A stretch of 64,000 nt of DNA from Thalassobius sp049116315 (GCA_049116315.1 JAGDZD010000003.1:117688-181687); one strand, 5' to 3'. Counted from the stretch's first letter, positions 48,809 through 58,892 are shown. Notes: generated by a model not told the origin, from the sequence alone. Program-made: numbers and translations.

Positions 48809-48836
48809 GGCTGGGTCCGGATTTCCGGTCCCAGCC
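48809..48836 (+). terminator. Attenuator-like hairpin between rplL and rpoB
   Basis: GGCTGGG pairs with CCCAGCC, with an inner CCGG-ATTT-CCGG stem and one mismatch between. There is no T-run, so partial termination or RNase processing, as known for this junction in Escherichia coli, is more likely than a full stop. Confidence 0.6.
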
Positions 48837-49015
48837 AAACCTGTCTTAGCAAGGGCCCTTTGTGGAGGGCGTTTTCTAAGGTCTGGTTTTGTGGTCGGGA
48901 GGCTTCTGGTGGGACAGAGGTCATGAATTGATCACGTTAGACTTGTTTCGGATAGGTGCGCAGTCGGGGCCCGACGACTGCCGCGACCGGTGAGAAACGA
49001 AAGGTGACGACAGTC

Positions 49016-52000
49016 ATGGCTCAAAGCTTCCTTGGCCAGAAACGCTTGCGCAAGTACTACGGTAAAATCCGTGAAGTGCTTGAAATGCCGAACCTCATTG
49101 AGGTTCAGAAATCTTCTTATGATCTTTTCCTGCGCTCGGGTGATGAACTTCAGCCGATGGACGGCGAAGGCATCATGGGTGTGTTCCAATCGGTTTTCCC
49201 GATTAAGGACTTCAACGAGACCTCTGTCCTTGAATTCGTGAAATACGAACTTGAGCGTCCAAAGTATGACGTTGAAGAATGTATGCAGCGCGACATGACC
49301 TACAGCGCGCCGCTGAAGGTCACCCTGCGTCTGATCGTATTTGATATCGACGAAGACACCGGTGCGAAGTCTGTAAAAGACATCAAAGAACAAGACGTGT
49401 TCATGGGCGACATGCCTTTGATGACTCCGAATGGCACATTTGTGGTCAACGGCACCGAGCGTGTGATCGTGTCCCAGATGCACCGTTCACCTGGTGTGTT
49501 CTTTGATCATGACAAAGGCAAAACCCACAGCTCGGGTAAGTTGTTGTTTGCCTGCCGCATCATCCCCTACCGTGGATCATGGCTTGATTTCGAATTTGAC
49601 GCCAAAGACATCGTTTTTGCGCGCATTGACCGTCGTCGTAAGTTGCCTGTCACCACCCTGCTATATGCTTTGGGCTTGGATCAGGAAGGCATCATGGATG
49701 CCTACTATCAGACTGTCGATTTCAAACTGGACCCTGGCAAAGGCTGGATCACCAAGTTCTTCCCAGAACGTGTGCGTGGCACCCGCCCAACCTATGATCT
49801 GGTTGACGCGGCCACCGGCGAGATCATCGCCGAAGCTGGCAAGAAAGTGACCCCTCGTGCGGTTAAGAAAATCATCGACGAAGGTCAGATCACTGACCTG
49901 TTGGTGCCTTACGAGCATATCCTGGGCAAATTCGTTTCATGCGACATCATCAACGAAGAAACCGGCGCGATCTATGTCGAAGCTGGTGATGAGCTGACGC
50001 TGGAATATGCCAAAGACGGCTCGATCAGCGGCGGTACATTGCAGGAACTGGTTGATGCGGGCATCACCGAGATCCCTGTCTTGGATATCGACAACATCAA
50101 TGTTGGTCCCTACATCCGCAACACATTGGCAGCAGATAAAAACATGGGCCGCGACACCGCGCTTATGGACATCTACCGCGTGATGCGTCCGGGTGAGCCA
50201 CCGACCGTTGAGGCGGCGTCAAACCTGTTTGACACCTTGTTCTTTGACAGCGAGCGTTATGATCTCTCGGCTGTTGGTCGTGTGAAAATGAACATGCGTC
50301 TGGCTTTGGATGCTGAGGATACTCAGCGTACTCTGCGCAAAGAAGACATTATTTCTTGCATCAAAGCGCTGGTTGAACTGCGCGATGGCAAAGGCGAAGT
50401 GGACGATATTGACCACCTCGGCAACCGTCGTGTGCGCTCTGTTGGCGAGCTGATGGAAAACCAATACCGTGTTGGTCTTCTGCGTATGGAACGTGCGATC
50501 AAAGAGCGTATGAGTTCGGTTGAGATCGACACTGTGATGCCGCAGGACCTGATCAACGCAAAACCAGCCGCAGCGGCTGTGCGTGAATTCTTTGGCTCGT
50601 CGCAGCTGTCGCAGTTCATGGACCAAACCAACCCGCTGTCCGAAGTGACACACAAACGCCGCCTGTCGGCGCTTGGGCCTGGGGGTCTGACACGTGAACG
50701 TGCCGGCTTTGAGGTGCGAGATGTGCACGCGACCCACTATGGTCGTATGTGTCCGATTGAAACGCCGGAAGGCCCGAACATTGGTCTGATCAACTCGTTG
50801 GCGACCTTCGCCCGTGTCAACAAATATGGCTTCATCGAAACACCTTACCGTGTTGTCAAAGACGCCAAAGTGACCGACGAAGTGCACTATATGTCGGCGA
50901 CCGAAGAGATGCGTCACACTGTGGCTCAGGCTAACGCGTCGCTCGATGCGGATGGCATGTTCCAAAATGATCTGGTGTCGACACGTCAATCGGGTGACTA
51001 CACATTGGCGCCACGCGAAAACGTGGATCTGATCGACGTTAGCCCAAAACAGTTGGTATCGGTTGCGGCCTCGCTTATTCCGTTCCTTGAAAACGACGAT
51101 GCGAACCGAGCCTTGATGGGCTCGAACATGCAACGTCAGGCCGTTCCATTGCTGCGCGCCGAAGCGCCTTTGGTTGGGACTGGGATCGAAGAAGTTGTGG
51201 CGCGTGACTCGGGTGCGGCCTACATGGCGAAACGTGGCGGCATCATCGACCAAGTTGATGCGCAGCGTATCGTTATTCGTGCGACCGAAGATCTGGAGTT
51301 GGGTGACGCGGGTGTTGATATCTATCGCATGCGCAAGTTCCAGCGTTCGAACCAAAACACCTGTATCAACCAGCGTCCGCTGGTGAAAGTGGGTGAAAAG
51401 GTCACGAAGGGTCAGGTTATTGCGGACGGTCCATCCACAGATATGGGTGAACTGGCCTTGGGTAAAAACGTGGTCGTCGCGTTTATGCCTTGGAATGGCT
51501 ACAACTACGAAGACTCCATTCTGATCTCAGAGCGCATTGCGCGTGATGACGTGTTCACCTCGGTTCACATCGAAGAATTCGAAGTGGCTGCTCGTGACAC
51601 CAAACTGGGCCCAGAAGAAATCACACGCGACATTCCTAACGTCGGTGAAGAAGCACTGCGCAACCTCGATGAGGCAGGCATTGTTTACATCGGTGCGGAT
51701 GTTGAACCTGGCGATATTCTGGTTGGTAAGATCACCCCTAAAGGTGAATCGCCAATGACACCGGAAGAAAAGCTGCTGCGTGCGATCTTTGGTGAAAAAG
51801 CTTCGGACGTGCGTGACACCTCGTTGCGCGTGAAGCCGGGCGATTTCGGGACCGTTGTTGAAGTGCGTGTCTTCAACCGCCACGGTGTGGAAAAAGACGA
51901 ACGTGCGTTGCAAATCGAGCGTGAAGAGGTCGAACGTCTGGCCCGTGACCGTGACGATGAGATGGCGATCCTGGATCGCAACATCTACGCGCGTCTTCAG

Positions 52001-53152
52001 GATCTGGTGCTTGGCAAAGTGGCTGTCAAAGGCCCCAAAGGTGTCAAAGCCAGCTCGGTTGTGACCGAAGAAACACTGCAAATGCTGACCCGCGGTCAGT
52101 GGTGGCAGTTGGCTCTGGAAGAAGAAAACGACGCTCAGATCGTCGAAGCTCTGCACGAACAGTACGAAGTGCAAAAACGGGCTTTGGATGCGCGCTTTGA
52201 AGACAAAGTCGAAAAAGTGCGTCGCGGCGACGACTTGCCTCCGGGTGTGATGAAAATGGTTAAGGTGTTCATCGCGGTGAAGCGTAAGCTGCAGCCGGGT
52301 GACAAAATGGCGGGTCGCCACGGGAACAAAGGTGTGATTTCGCGCGTTGTTCCAATGGAAGACATGCCATTCTTGCAAGACGGGACACCTGTTGATTTCT
52401 GTTTGAACCCACTGGGCGTTCCTTCGCGGATGAACGTTGGTCAGATCCTTGAAACCCACATGGGTTGGGCCGCACGCGGTCTTGGCATCAAAGTTGATGA
52501 TGCGCTGGGTGAATACCGTCGTTCCGGAGATCTGACCCCTGTGCGTGACGCGATGCGCCACGCCTATGGTGAAGATGTCTACGAAGAAGGTCTCTCTGGT
52601 CTGGACGAAGCCGATTTGATCGACGCGGCCAACAACGTGACAAGCGGTGTGCCGATTGCGACACCTGTTTTTGACGGCGCCAAAGAGGCCAACGTCAATG
52701 ACGCGCTGGTGCGTGCTGGCTTTGATCAGTCTGGTCAGTCTATCTTGTTTGACGGTCGTACCGGCGAACAATTCGCCCGTCCGGTAACAGTGGGCGTGAA
52801 ATACCTGCTGAAACTGCACCACTTGGTGGATGACAAAATCCACGCGCGTTCAACCGGTCCATACTCACTTGTCACACAGCAGCCGCTGGGTGGTAAGGCG
52901 CAGTTTGGTGGTCAGCGCTTTGGGGAAATGGAAGTCTGGGCTCTGGAAGCTTATGGCGCCGCCTATACCCTGCAAGAGATGCTGACTGTGAAGTCGGATG
53001 ACGTGGCAGGCCGGACCAAGGTCTATGAAAGCATCGTAAAAGGCGAAGACAACTTCGAAGCGGGCGTCCCAGAATCGTTTAACGTTCTGGTGAAAGAAGT
53101 TCGTGGTCTTGGCCTGAACATGGAACTCCTGGATGCGGAGGAAGAGGAATAA
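49016..53152 (+). CDS. rpoB: RNA polymerase beta subunit
   Basis: The 1378-residue beta subunit begins MAQSFLGQKRLRKYYGKIREV. The ATG at 49016 has AAAGGTGA upstream, and the longer frame adds an unconserved leader. The rifampicin region GSSQLSQFMDQTNPLSEVTHKRRL has the wild-type D, H and S at the usual resistance positions (Escherichia coli 516, 526 and 531), with Thr where E. coli has Asn518. It is full length and intact. Confidence 0.98.
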   Translation: MAQSFLGQKRLRKYYGKIREVLEMPNLIEVQKSSYDLFLRSGDELQPMDGEGIMGVFQSVFPIKDFNETSVLEFVKYELERPKYDVEECMQRDMTYSAPLKVTLRLIVFDIDEDTGAKSVKDIKEQDVFMGDMPLMTPNGTFVVNGTERVIVSQMHRSPGVFFDHDKGKTHSSGKLLFACRIIPYRGSWLDFEFDAKDIVFARIDRRRKLPVTTLLYALGLDQEGIMDAYYQTVDFKLDPGKGWITKFFPERVRGTRPTYDLVDAATGEIIAEAGKKVTPRAVKKIIDEGQITDLLVPYEHILGKFVSCDIINEETGAIYVEAGDELTLEYAKDGSISGGTLQELVDAGITEIPVLDIDNINVGPYIRNTLAADKNMGRDTALMDIYRVMRPGEPPTVEAASNLFDTLFFDSERYDLSAVGRVKMNMRLALDAEDTQRTLRKEDIISCIKALVELRDGKGEVDDIDHLGNRRVRSVGELMENQYRVGLLRMERAIKERMSSVEIDTVMPQDLINAKPAAAAVREFFGSSQLSQFMDQTNPLSEVTHKRRLSALGPGGLTRERAGFEVRDVHATHYGRMCPIETPEGPNIGLINSLATFARVNKYGFIETPYRVVKDAKVTDEVHYMSATEEMRHTVAQANASLDADGMFQNDLVSTRQSGDYTLAPRENVDLIDVSPKQLVSVAASLIPFLENDDANRALMGSNMQRQAVPLLRAEAPLVGTGIEEVVARDSGAAYMAKRGGIIDQVDAQRIVIRATEDLELGDAGVDIYRMRKFQRSNQNTCINQRPLVKVGEKVTKGQVIADGPSTDMGELALGKNVVVAFMPWNGYNYEDSILISERIARDDVFTSVHIEEFEVAARDTKLGPEEITRDIPNVGEEALRNLDEAGIVYIGADVEPGDILVGKITPKGESPMTPEEKLLRAIFGEKASDVRDTSLRVKPGDFGTVVEVRVFNRHGVEKDERALQIEREEVERLARDRDDEMAILDRNIYARLQDLVLGKVAVKGPKGVKASSVVTEETLQMLTRGQWWQLALEEENDAQIVEALHEQYEVQKRALDARFEDKVEKVRRGDDLPPGVMKMVKVFIAVKRKLQPGDKMAGRHGNKGVISRVVPMEDMPFLQDGTPVDFCLNPLGVPSRMNVGQILETHMGWAARGLGIKVDDALGEYRRSGDLTPVRDAMRHAYGEDVYEEGLSGLDEADLIDAANNVTSGVPIATPVFDGAKEANVNDALVRAGFDQSGQSILFDGRTGEQFARPVTVGVKYLLKLHHLVDDKIHARSTGPYSLVTQQPLGGKAQFGGQRFGEMEVWALEAYGAAYTLQEMLTVKSDDVAGRTKVYESIVKGEDNFEAGVPESFNVLVKEVRGLGLNMELLDAEEEE

Positions 53153-53157
53153 GGCAA

Positions 53158-53200
53158 CGGAATTTGAAAAATTCCGGTCCGTTTTCTGCAGAGAAAACGG
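53158..53200. repeat. Paired-palindrome repeat, copy C (inverted)
   Basis: Arms CGGAATTT-GAA-AAATTCCG at 53158-53176 are followed, after GT, by CCGTTTTCT-GCAG-AGAAAACGG at 53179-53200. The two hairpins are in the opposite order to copies A and B, i.e. the element is inverted. It starts five bases after the rpoB stop, in the rpoB-rpoC gap. Confidence 0.8.
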
Positions 53201-53242
53201 GCTGCCATTCCCCCCTATTCGCACAGATTTGAGGATATCAAA

Positions 53243-56200
53243 ATGAACCAGGAACTGACAAACAACCCGTTCAACCCTTTGACACCGTCCAAAGCGTTTG
53301 ACGAAATCAAAGTCTCTTTGGCCTCGCCAGAGCGGATTTTGTCGTGGTCTTATGGTGAGATCAAAAAGCCAGAGACCATCAACTACCGGACATTCAAGCC
53401 AGAGCGGGACGGCCTGTTCTGCGCGCGCATCTTTGGCCCAATCAAAGATTACGAATGCCTGTGTGGTAAATATAAGCGCATGAAGTATCGCGGCGTTGTC
53501 TGCGAAAAATGTGGTGTAGAAGTTACGCTGCAAAAGGTTCGCCGCGAGCGGATGGGCCACATCGAACTGGCTGCGCCTGTGGCGCACATCTGGTTCCTGA
53601 AATCGCTGCCATCCCGCATCGGCCTGATGCTGGACATGACATTGCGTGATCTGGAACGTGTTCTGTACTTCGAAAACTACGTTGTGATCGAACCCGGTTT
53701 GACGGATCTGACCTACGGCCAGATGATGACCGAAGAAGAGTACATGGACGCGCAAGATGCGTTCGGCATGGACGCCTTCACCGCCAACATCGGTGCCGAA
53801 GCGATCCGCGAAATGCTGAGCCAGATTGATCTGGACGCCGAAGCCGAGCAGCTGCGTGCTGATCTGGCCGAAGCCACCGGTGAGCTGAAGCCTAAGAAGA
53901 TCATCAAGCGCCTTAAAGTGGTTGAAGCCTTCTTGGAATCCGGCAACCGTCCTGAATGGATGATCATGACCGTTGTGCCTGTGATCCCACCAGAGCTGCG
54001 CCCACTGGTGCCGCTGGATGGCGGGCGTTTCGCGACGTCGGATCTGAACGATCTTTACCGTCGTGTGATCAACCGGAACAACCGTCTGAAGCGTCTGATC
54101 GAACTGCGTGCCCCTGACATCATCGTGCGCAACGAAAAGCGGATGTTGCAAGAATCTGTTGATGCGTTGTTTGACAACGGTCGTCGTGGTCGTGTGATCA
54201 CCGGCGCTAACAAACGTCCTCTGAAATCCCTCAGCGACATGCTGAAAGGGAAACAGGGTCGCTTCCGTCAAAACCTTTTGGGTAAGCGCGTCGACTTCTC
54301 TGGTCGTTCGGTCATTGTGACCGGCCCCGAGTTGAAGTTGCATCAATGTGGCTTGCCCAAAAAGATGGCTTTGGAGCTGTTCAAACCGTTCATCTATTCA
54401 CGTCTTGAGGCCCGTGGCCTTTCAAGCACCGTGAAACAAGCCAAGAAGTTGGTGGAGAAGGAACGTCCCGAAGTTTGGGATATCTTGGACGAAGTGATCC
54501 GCGAACATCCCGTCATGTTGAACCGGGCGCCTACATTGCACCGTTTGGGCATCCAAGCGTTTGAACCCACCTTGATCGAAGGGAAAGCCATCCAGCTGCA
54601 CCCATTGGTCTGTTCGGCGTTTAACGCTGACTTTGATGGGGACCAAATGGCGGTTCACGTGCCTCTGAGCCTTGAAGCTCAGCTGGAAGCGCGTGTTCTG
54701 ATGATGTCGACCAACAACGTTCTGTCGCCAGCAAACGGCGCCCCGATCATTGTTCCTTCGCAGGATATGATTTTGGGCCTGTACTATGTGACCATCGCTC
54801 GCGACGGCATGGTTGGCGAAGGCATGACCTTTGGTTCGATCGAAGAAGTTCAATATGCATTGGATACCGGTGCGGTTCACCTGCACACCAAAATCAATGC
54901 ACGCGTGCCTCAGATCGACGAAAACGGTCTCGAAGTGATGCAGCGTTTTGAAACGACCCCGGGTCGTGTTCTGCTGGGGGCATTGCTGCCACAGAACGCC
55001 AAAGCGCCGTTTGACTTGGTCAACCGCTTGTTGCGTAAGAAAGAAGTTCAGCAGGTTATTGATACCGTCTACCGCTACTGCGGTCAGAAGGAATCGGTGA
55101 TCTTCTGTGACCAGATCATGACCATGGGCTTCCGTGAAGCGTTCAAGGCCGGCATTTCGTTTGGTAAAGACGATATGGTTATCCCGAACGACAAATGGGA
55201 AATCGTTGATCACACCCGTGATCAAGTTAAAGACTTTGAACAACAGTACATGGACGGCCTGATCACTCAGGGCGAAAAGTACAACAAAGTTGTGGATGCT
55301 TGGTCAAAGTGTAACGACAAAGTCACCGACGCCATGATGGGCACAATCTCGGCCGTGAAAACGAACGAGGCTGGCGCAGAAATGGAGCCAAACAGCGTTT
55401 ACATGATGGCGCACTCTGGTGCGCGTGGTTCTGTTACGCAGATGAAACAGCTGGGTGGTATGCGTGGTCTGATGGCCAAGCCGAACGGCGACATCATCGA
55501 AACACCGATTGTGTCAAACTTTAAAGAAGGTCTGACCGTTCTTGAGTACTTCAACTCGACCCACGGTGCCCGTAAGGGTCTGTCGGATACCGCGTTGAAA
55601 ACTGCGAACTCGGGTTACCTGACACGTCGTCTGGTGGACGTTGCCCAAGATTGTATCGTGCGTGAACGCGACTGTGGCACCGACAACTCGATCGTTGTCG
55701 AAGCTGCGGTGAACGACGGTGAAGTTGTGGCCTCGATCGGTGAGCGTATGCTGGGCCGCGTAACGGCAGAAGACATCATGAAGCCGGGCACAGACGAAGT
55801 GGTCTTGGCCAAAGGCACTTTGATTGACGAACGCATGGCGGACGCAGTCGAAGAAGCTGGCGTTCAGTCTGCCTTGATCCGTAGCCCGCTGACATGTGAA
55901 GCGGACGACGGTGTTTGTGCCGCCTGCTACGGTCGTGACTTGGCCCGTGGTACACAGGTGAACACTGGTGAAGCGGTTGGTATTATCGCGGCGCAGTCCA
56001 TTGGTGAACCAGGTACACAGCTGACCATGCGGACGTTCCACATTGGTGGTGTTGCTCAGGGTGGACAACAGTCCTTCTTGGAAGCCAGCCAAGAGGGTAA
56101 GATTGAGTTCGAAAACGCTCAGTTGATCACCAACCCGCAGGGCGAAGTTCTGACCATTGGCCGGAACATGAAACTGCGGATCGTGGACGAATCCGGCGAC

Positions 56201-57484
56201 GAGCGTGCCAGCCACAAACTCGGATATGGTACCAAGTTGTTCGTGACCGAAGGTCAGGACGTCAAATTCGGCGACAAGCTGTTTGAATGGGATCCGTTCA
56301 CACTGCCGATCATCGCGGAAAAAGACGGTACAGCAAAGTTTGTCGATCTGGTCAGCGGTATCGCTGTGAAAGACGTGACCGACGAAGCCACCGGCATGAC
56401 CCAGAAAATCGTTATCGATTGGCGCGCTGCGCCAAAAGGCAACGAGCTGAAGCCAGAAATCATTCTGGTCGATGCGGATGGCGAACCTGTTCGCAACGCA
56501 GCTGGCAACCCGGTGACCTACCCAATGTCTGTCGACGCTGTTTTGTCGATCGAAGAAGGTCAGGACATCAAAGCTGGTGAAGTTGTTGCGCGTATCCCGC
56601 GTGAGGGTGCCAAGACCAAGGACATTACCGGTGGTTTGCCACGGGTTGCGGAATTGTTCGAAGCACGTCGTCCAAAAGATCACGCGATCATCGCCGAAAT
56701 CGATGGTTACGTGCGCTTTGGCCGCGACTACAAAAACAAGCGTCGTATCTCGATCGAACCAGCAGATGAGAGCCGTGATCCCGTCGAATACATGGTGCCT
56801 AAAGGCAAGCACATTCCTGTTCAGGAAGGTGACTTTGTCCAGAAGGGCGATTACATCATGGACGGTAACCCTGCTCCGCACGACATCCTTGCGATTATGG
56901 GTGTTGGCGCGCTGGCCGATTACATGATCAACGAGGTGCAAGAGGTCTATCGTCTACAAGGCGTGAAGATCAACGATAAGCACATCGAAGTTATTGTTCG
57001 TCAGATGCTGAAGAAGTGGGAAATTCAGGACAGTGGCGACACCACTTTGCTGAAAGGTGAACACGTCGAGAAGCTGGAACTGGACGAAGCCAACGAAAAA
57101 GCGGCTGCGCGCGGTGGACGCCCTGCATCGGGTCAACCGATCCTGTTGGGTATCACCAAAGCGTCGTTGCAGACACGTTCCTTCATGTCAGCGGCCTCGT
57201 TCCAAGAAACCACACGTGTACTGACCGAAGCTTCGGTTCAGGGCAAACGTGACCGGTTGATTGGCCTCAAGGAAAACATCCTTGTGGGTCGTTTGATCCC
57301 AGCCGGTACCGGTGGGGCCACAGATCGGGTGCGCAAAATTGCCCGTTCGCGTGACAACGTTGTGCTTGAAGCTCGCCGTGAAGAGGCCCAAGCGGCCGCT
57401 GCATTGGCTGCTCCGGTTGACGATGTTGTGGGCGGCGACGATTTCGACAATCTGGTCCAAACACCTGAGAGCCGCGAAGAATAA
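53243..57484 (+). CDS. rpoC: RNA polymerase beta' subunit
   Basis: The 1413-residue protein has the N-terminal zinc site (CLCGKYKRMKYRGVVCEKCG), the catalytic magnesium motif NADFDGDQMAVH, and the second zinc cluster (CGTDNS, CEADDGVCAACYGR). It is full length and of the usual proteobacterial form. A strong terminator follows. Confidence 0.98.
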   Translation: MNQELTNNPFNPLTPSKAFDEIKVSLASPERILSWSYGEIKKPETINYRTFKPERDGLFCARIFGPIKDYECLCGKYKRMKYRGVVCEKCGVEVTLQKVRRERMGHIELAAPVAHIWFLKSLPSRIGLMLDMTLRDLERVLYFENYVVIEPGLTDLTYGQMMTEEEYMDAQDAFGMDAFTANIGAEAIREMLSQIDLDAEAEQLRADLAEATGELKPKKIIKRLKVVEAFLESGNRPEWMIMTVVPVIPPELRPLVPLDGGRFATSDLNDLYRRVINRNNRLKRLIELRAPDIIVRNEKRMLQESVDALFDNGRRGRVITGANKRPLKSLSDMLKGKQGRFRQNLLGKRVDFSGRSVIVTGPELKLHQCGLPKKMALELFKPFIYSRLEARGLSSTVKQAKKLVEKERPEVWDILDEVIREHPVMLNRAPTLHRLGIQAFEPTLIEGKAIQLHPLVCSAFNADFDGDQMAVHVPLSLEAQLEARVLMMSTNNVLSPANGAPIIVPSQDMILGLYYVTIARDGMVGEGMTFGSIEEVQYALDTGAVHLHTKINARVPQIDENGLEVMQRFETTPGRVLLGALLPQNAKAPFDLVNRLLRKKEVQQVIDTVYRYCGQKESVIFCDQIMTMGFREAFKAGISFGKDDMVIPNDKWEIVDHTRDQVKDFEQQYMDGLITQGEKYNKVVDAWSKCNDKVTDAMMGTISAVKTNEAGAEMEPNSVYMMAHSGARGSVTQMKQLGGMRGLMAKPNGDIIETPIVSNFKEGLTVLEYFNSTHGARKGLSDTALKTANSGYLTRRLVDVAQDCIVRERDCGTDNSIVVEAAVNDGEVVASIGERMLGRVTAEDIMKPGTDEVVLAKGTLIDERMADAVEEAGVQSALIRSPLTCEADDGVCAACYGRDLARGTQVNTGEAVGIIAAQSIGEPGTQLTMRTFHIGGVAQGGQQSFLEASQEGKIEFENAQLITNPQGEVLTIGRNMKLRIVDESGDERASHKLGYGTKLFVTEGQDVKFGDKLFEWDPFTLPIIAEKDGTAKFVDLVSGIAVKDVTDEATGMTQKIVIDWRAAPKGNELKPEIILVDADGEPVRNAAGNPVTYPMSVDAVLSIEEGQDIKAGEVVARIPREGAKTKDITGGLPRVAELFEARRPKDHAIIAEIDGYVRFGRDYKNKRRISIEPADESRDPVEYMVPKGKHIPVQEGDFVQKGDYIMDGNPAPHDILAIMGVGALADYMINEVQEVYRLQGVKINDKHIEVIVRQMLKKWEIQDSGDTTLLKGEHVEKLELDEANEKAAARGGRPASGQPILLGITKASLQTRSFMSAASFQETTRVLTEASVQGKRDRLIGLKENILVGRLIPAGTGGATDRVRKIARSRDNVVLEARREEAQAAAALAAPVDDVVGGDDFDNLVQTPESREE

Positions 57485-57523
57485 GAGCCTTTCTAAGACA
57501 CTAGAAAAGGCGCTCGCAAAAAG

Positions 57524-57560
57524 AACACCCCTCGCAGATTTCTGCGGGGGGTGTTTTTCT
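57524..57560. terminator. Terminator after rpoC
   Basis: A 15-bp stem (AACACCCC and CGCAGA paired with TCTGCG and GGGGTGTT, one T-G pair) with a TT loop ends in TTT. It lies 40 bases after rpoC and also before the end of the convergent LysE gene. Confidence 0.92.
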
Positions 57561-57604
57561 GTGGAACGGCGGCAGTGCGGGACAAAGCCGACCTTTGATG
57601 AGAT

Positions 57605-58234
57605 TCACTGCGCTCGCTTGAACGCTGCCGTCCCGGCCCCCATTGCAATGAGGGCACTACCGCCAAGACGGGAGAACCAACCCAAAACAGATGGTCTTGC
57701 AATCTTGGCCCGCAGCTTGTCCGCCAGAAGCGCATAGGCAAGTGCATTGAGTGCGGCCAGACCGACAAAGGTGATGACGAGTATAGCAAACTGCGGCAAG
57801 AGCGGGCTGTCGACGACTACGAACTGCGGCACAAACGCTATGAAGAATACTATGGATTTTGGATTGAGCGCGGTCACAGCCGCAGCATGCCCGAAAACGC
57901 TTGACGCGCTAGTCTCCGTCACTGTTTCCAGATCGCCAAGCGAAGCTGTTGACGCGCTTCTGAAGAGCTTAATGCCCAAATACACAAGATAAACGGCCCC
58001 GACCCACTTCAGAACGGTAAAGAGTGTGGCGGACGCCAGAACCAAAGCCCCGAGGCCTGCGAGCGCAGCTGACATTGCGATGAAGTCGCCAAGTGCCACG
58101 CCGCCGACCGTCGCAAGAGCGACCCGTTTTCCTTGGCTGATAGCGTAGCTGAGGACGAGCAATACTGTCGGCCCGGGAATAAGCAAAAGAGCGATTGAGG
58201 CCGCAACGAACGCCAGCCAATTTTGAAGATCCAT
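57605..58234 (-). CDS. LysE-family translocator
   Basis: The 209-residue membrane protein has the LysE/RhtB signature LLLIPGPTVLLVLSYAISQGKR near the N-terminus and ALNPKSIVFFIAFVPQF in the middle. It is probably an amino-acid or homoserine-lactone exporter. It converges on rpoC and has no regulator next to it. Confidence 0.9.
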   Translation of the reverse strand: MDLQNWLAFVAASIALLLIPGPTVLLVLSYAISQGKRVALATVGGVALGDFIAMSAALAGLGALVLASATLFTVLKWVGAVYLVYLGIKLFRSASTASLGDLETVTETSASSVFGHAAAVTALNPKSIVFFIAFVPQFVVVDSPLLPQFAILVITFVGLAALNALAYALLADKLRAKIARPSVLGWFSRLGGSALIAMGAGTAAFKRAQ

Positions 58235-58387
58235 GAGAATACCTTTCTGACCTTTGGTCTAGCCAGCCACAGTCATTTCAGACTGTAAAGGGGTAACGTC
58301 TCACATGAATTCTGTGATGCAGCATCTGGTAGGGAAGGGCTCCAAGCGGGCATTGCCCCATAGGTATAATATGCAACACTTTTGCTA

Positions 58388-58420
58388 AAAGCCTTGCGCG
58401 TGGTGCGCGGGGGCTTTCGT
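58388..58420 (+). terminator. Orphan terminator-like hairpin
   Basis: AAAGCC with TTGCGC pairs with GCGCGG and GGCTTT (two T-G pairs, one bulged G), and TTT occurs in the 3' arm. No gene on the + strand ends just before it, so it could end an unrecognised small RNA in 58235-58387. TATAAT occurs at 58365-58370 but without a -35. Confidence 0.4.
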
Positions 58421-58488
58421 TTGCAGGCCGCCCTTGAAATTTGCTGCAAACGGGTCAGTTTGACGCCTGTTGAAAGAAGGTATTTGAG

Positions 58489-58824
58489 ATGAAATTTAAT
58501 CACGTAGGTATTCCCACAACGGGTCGCTTTGATGAGGAAATTGAATTGCCCAAGCTGGCGATGACGGTGAGCGACCACAAGAACAACCCGTTTGGGATTC
58601 AGTGGCAACGATACCACGACAACGCGCCCTATCCAGATCTGGTCAAGACGGTGGCGCATGTGGCCTTTGAGGTGGATGATTTGCAGGCTGCCCTAGAAGG
58701 TCAGACCGTCATCATCGAACCCAACTGCCCCATTCCGGGTCTCACCGTTGCCTTTATCGATGTGAACGGTGCCCCCATTGAATTGATGGAAGTGGACCGC
58801 GAGATCTGCGCCGAAGATATCTAA
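58489..58824 (+). CDS. VOC-superfamily (glyoxalase-like) protein
   Basis: The 111-residue protein has a vicinal-oxygen-chelate pattern: it begins MKFNHVGIPT, has VAHVAFEVDDLQAAL, and ends with IDVNGAPIELMEVD, which keeps a His and a Glu at metal-binding positions. The substrate is unknown. GAAGG precedes the ATG. Confidence 0.8.
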   Translation: MKFNHVGIPTTGRFDEEIELPKLAMTVSDHKNNPFGIQWQRYHDNAPYPDLVKTVAHVAFEVDDLQAALEGQTVIIEPNCPIPGLTVAFIDVNGAPIELMEVDREICAEDI

Positions 58825-58892
58825 GCGACGCGCAACAGTGGACGGCGCATTGAAAAACGGGCACAGCTAGGGCCAGAAGAGGACCCAAGCTT

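Noticed and set aside
50219..54346. Three long open frames antisense to rpoB and rpoC (50219-51355, 51527-52843, 52865-54346)
   Set aside because: All lie opposite the conserved polymerase genes and show a His/Phe/Gln-rich artefact composition, with no start signals.
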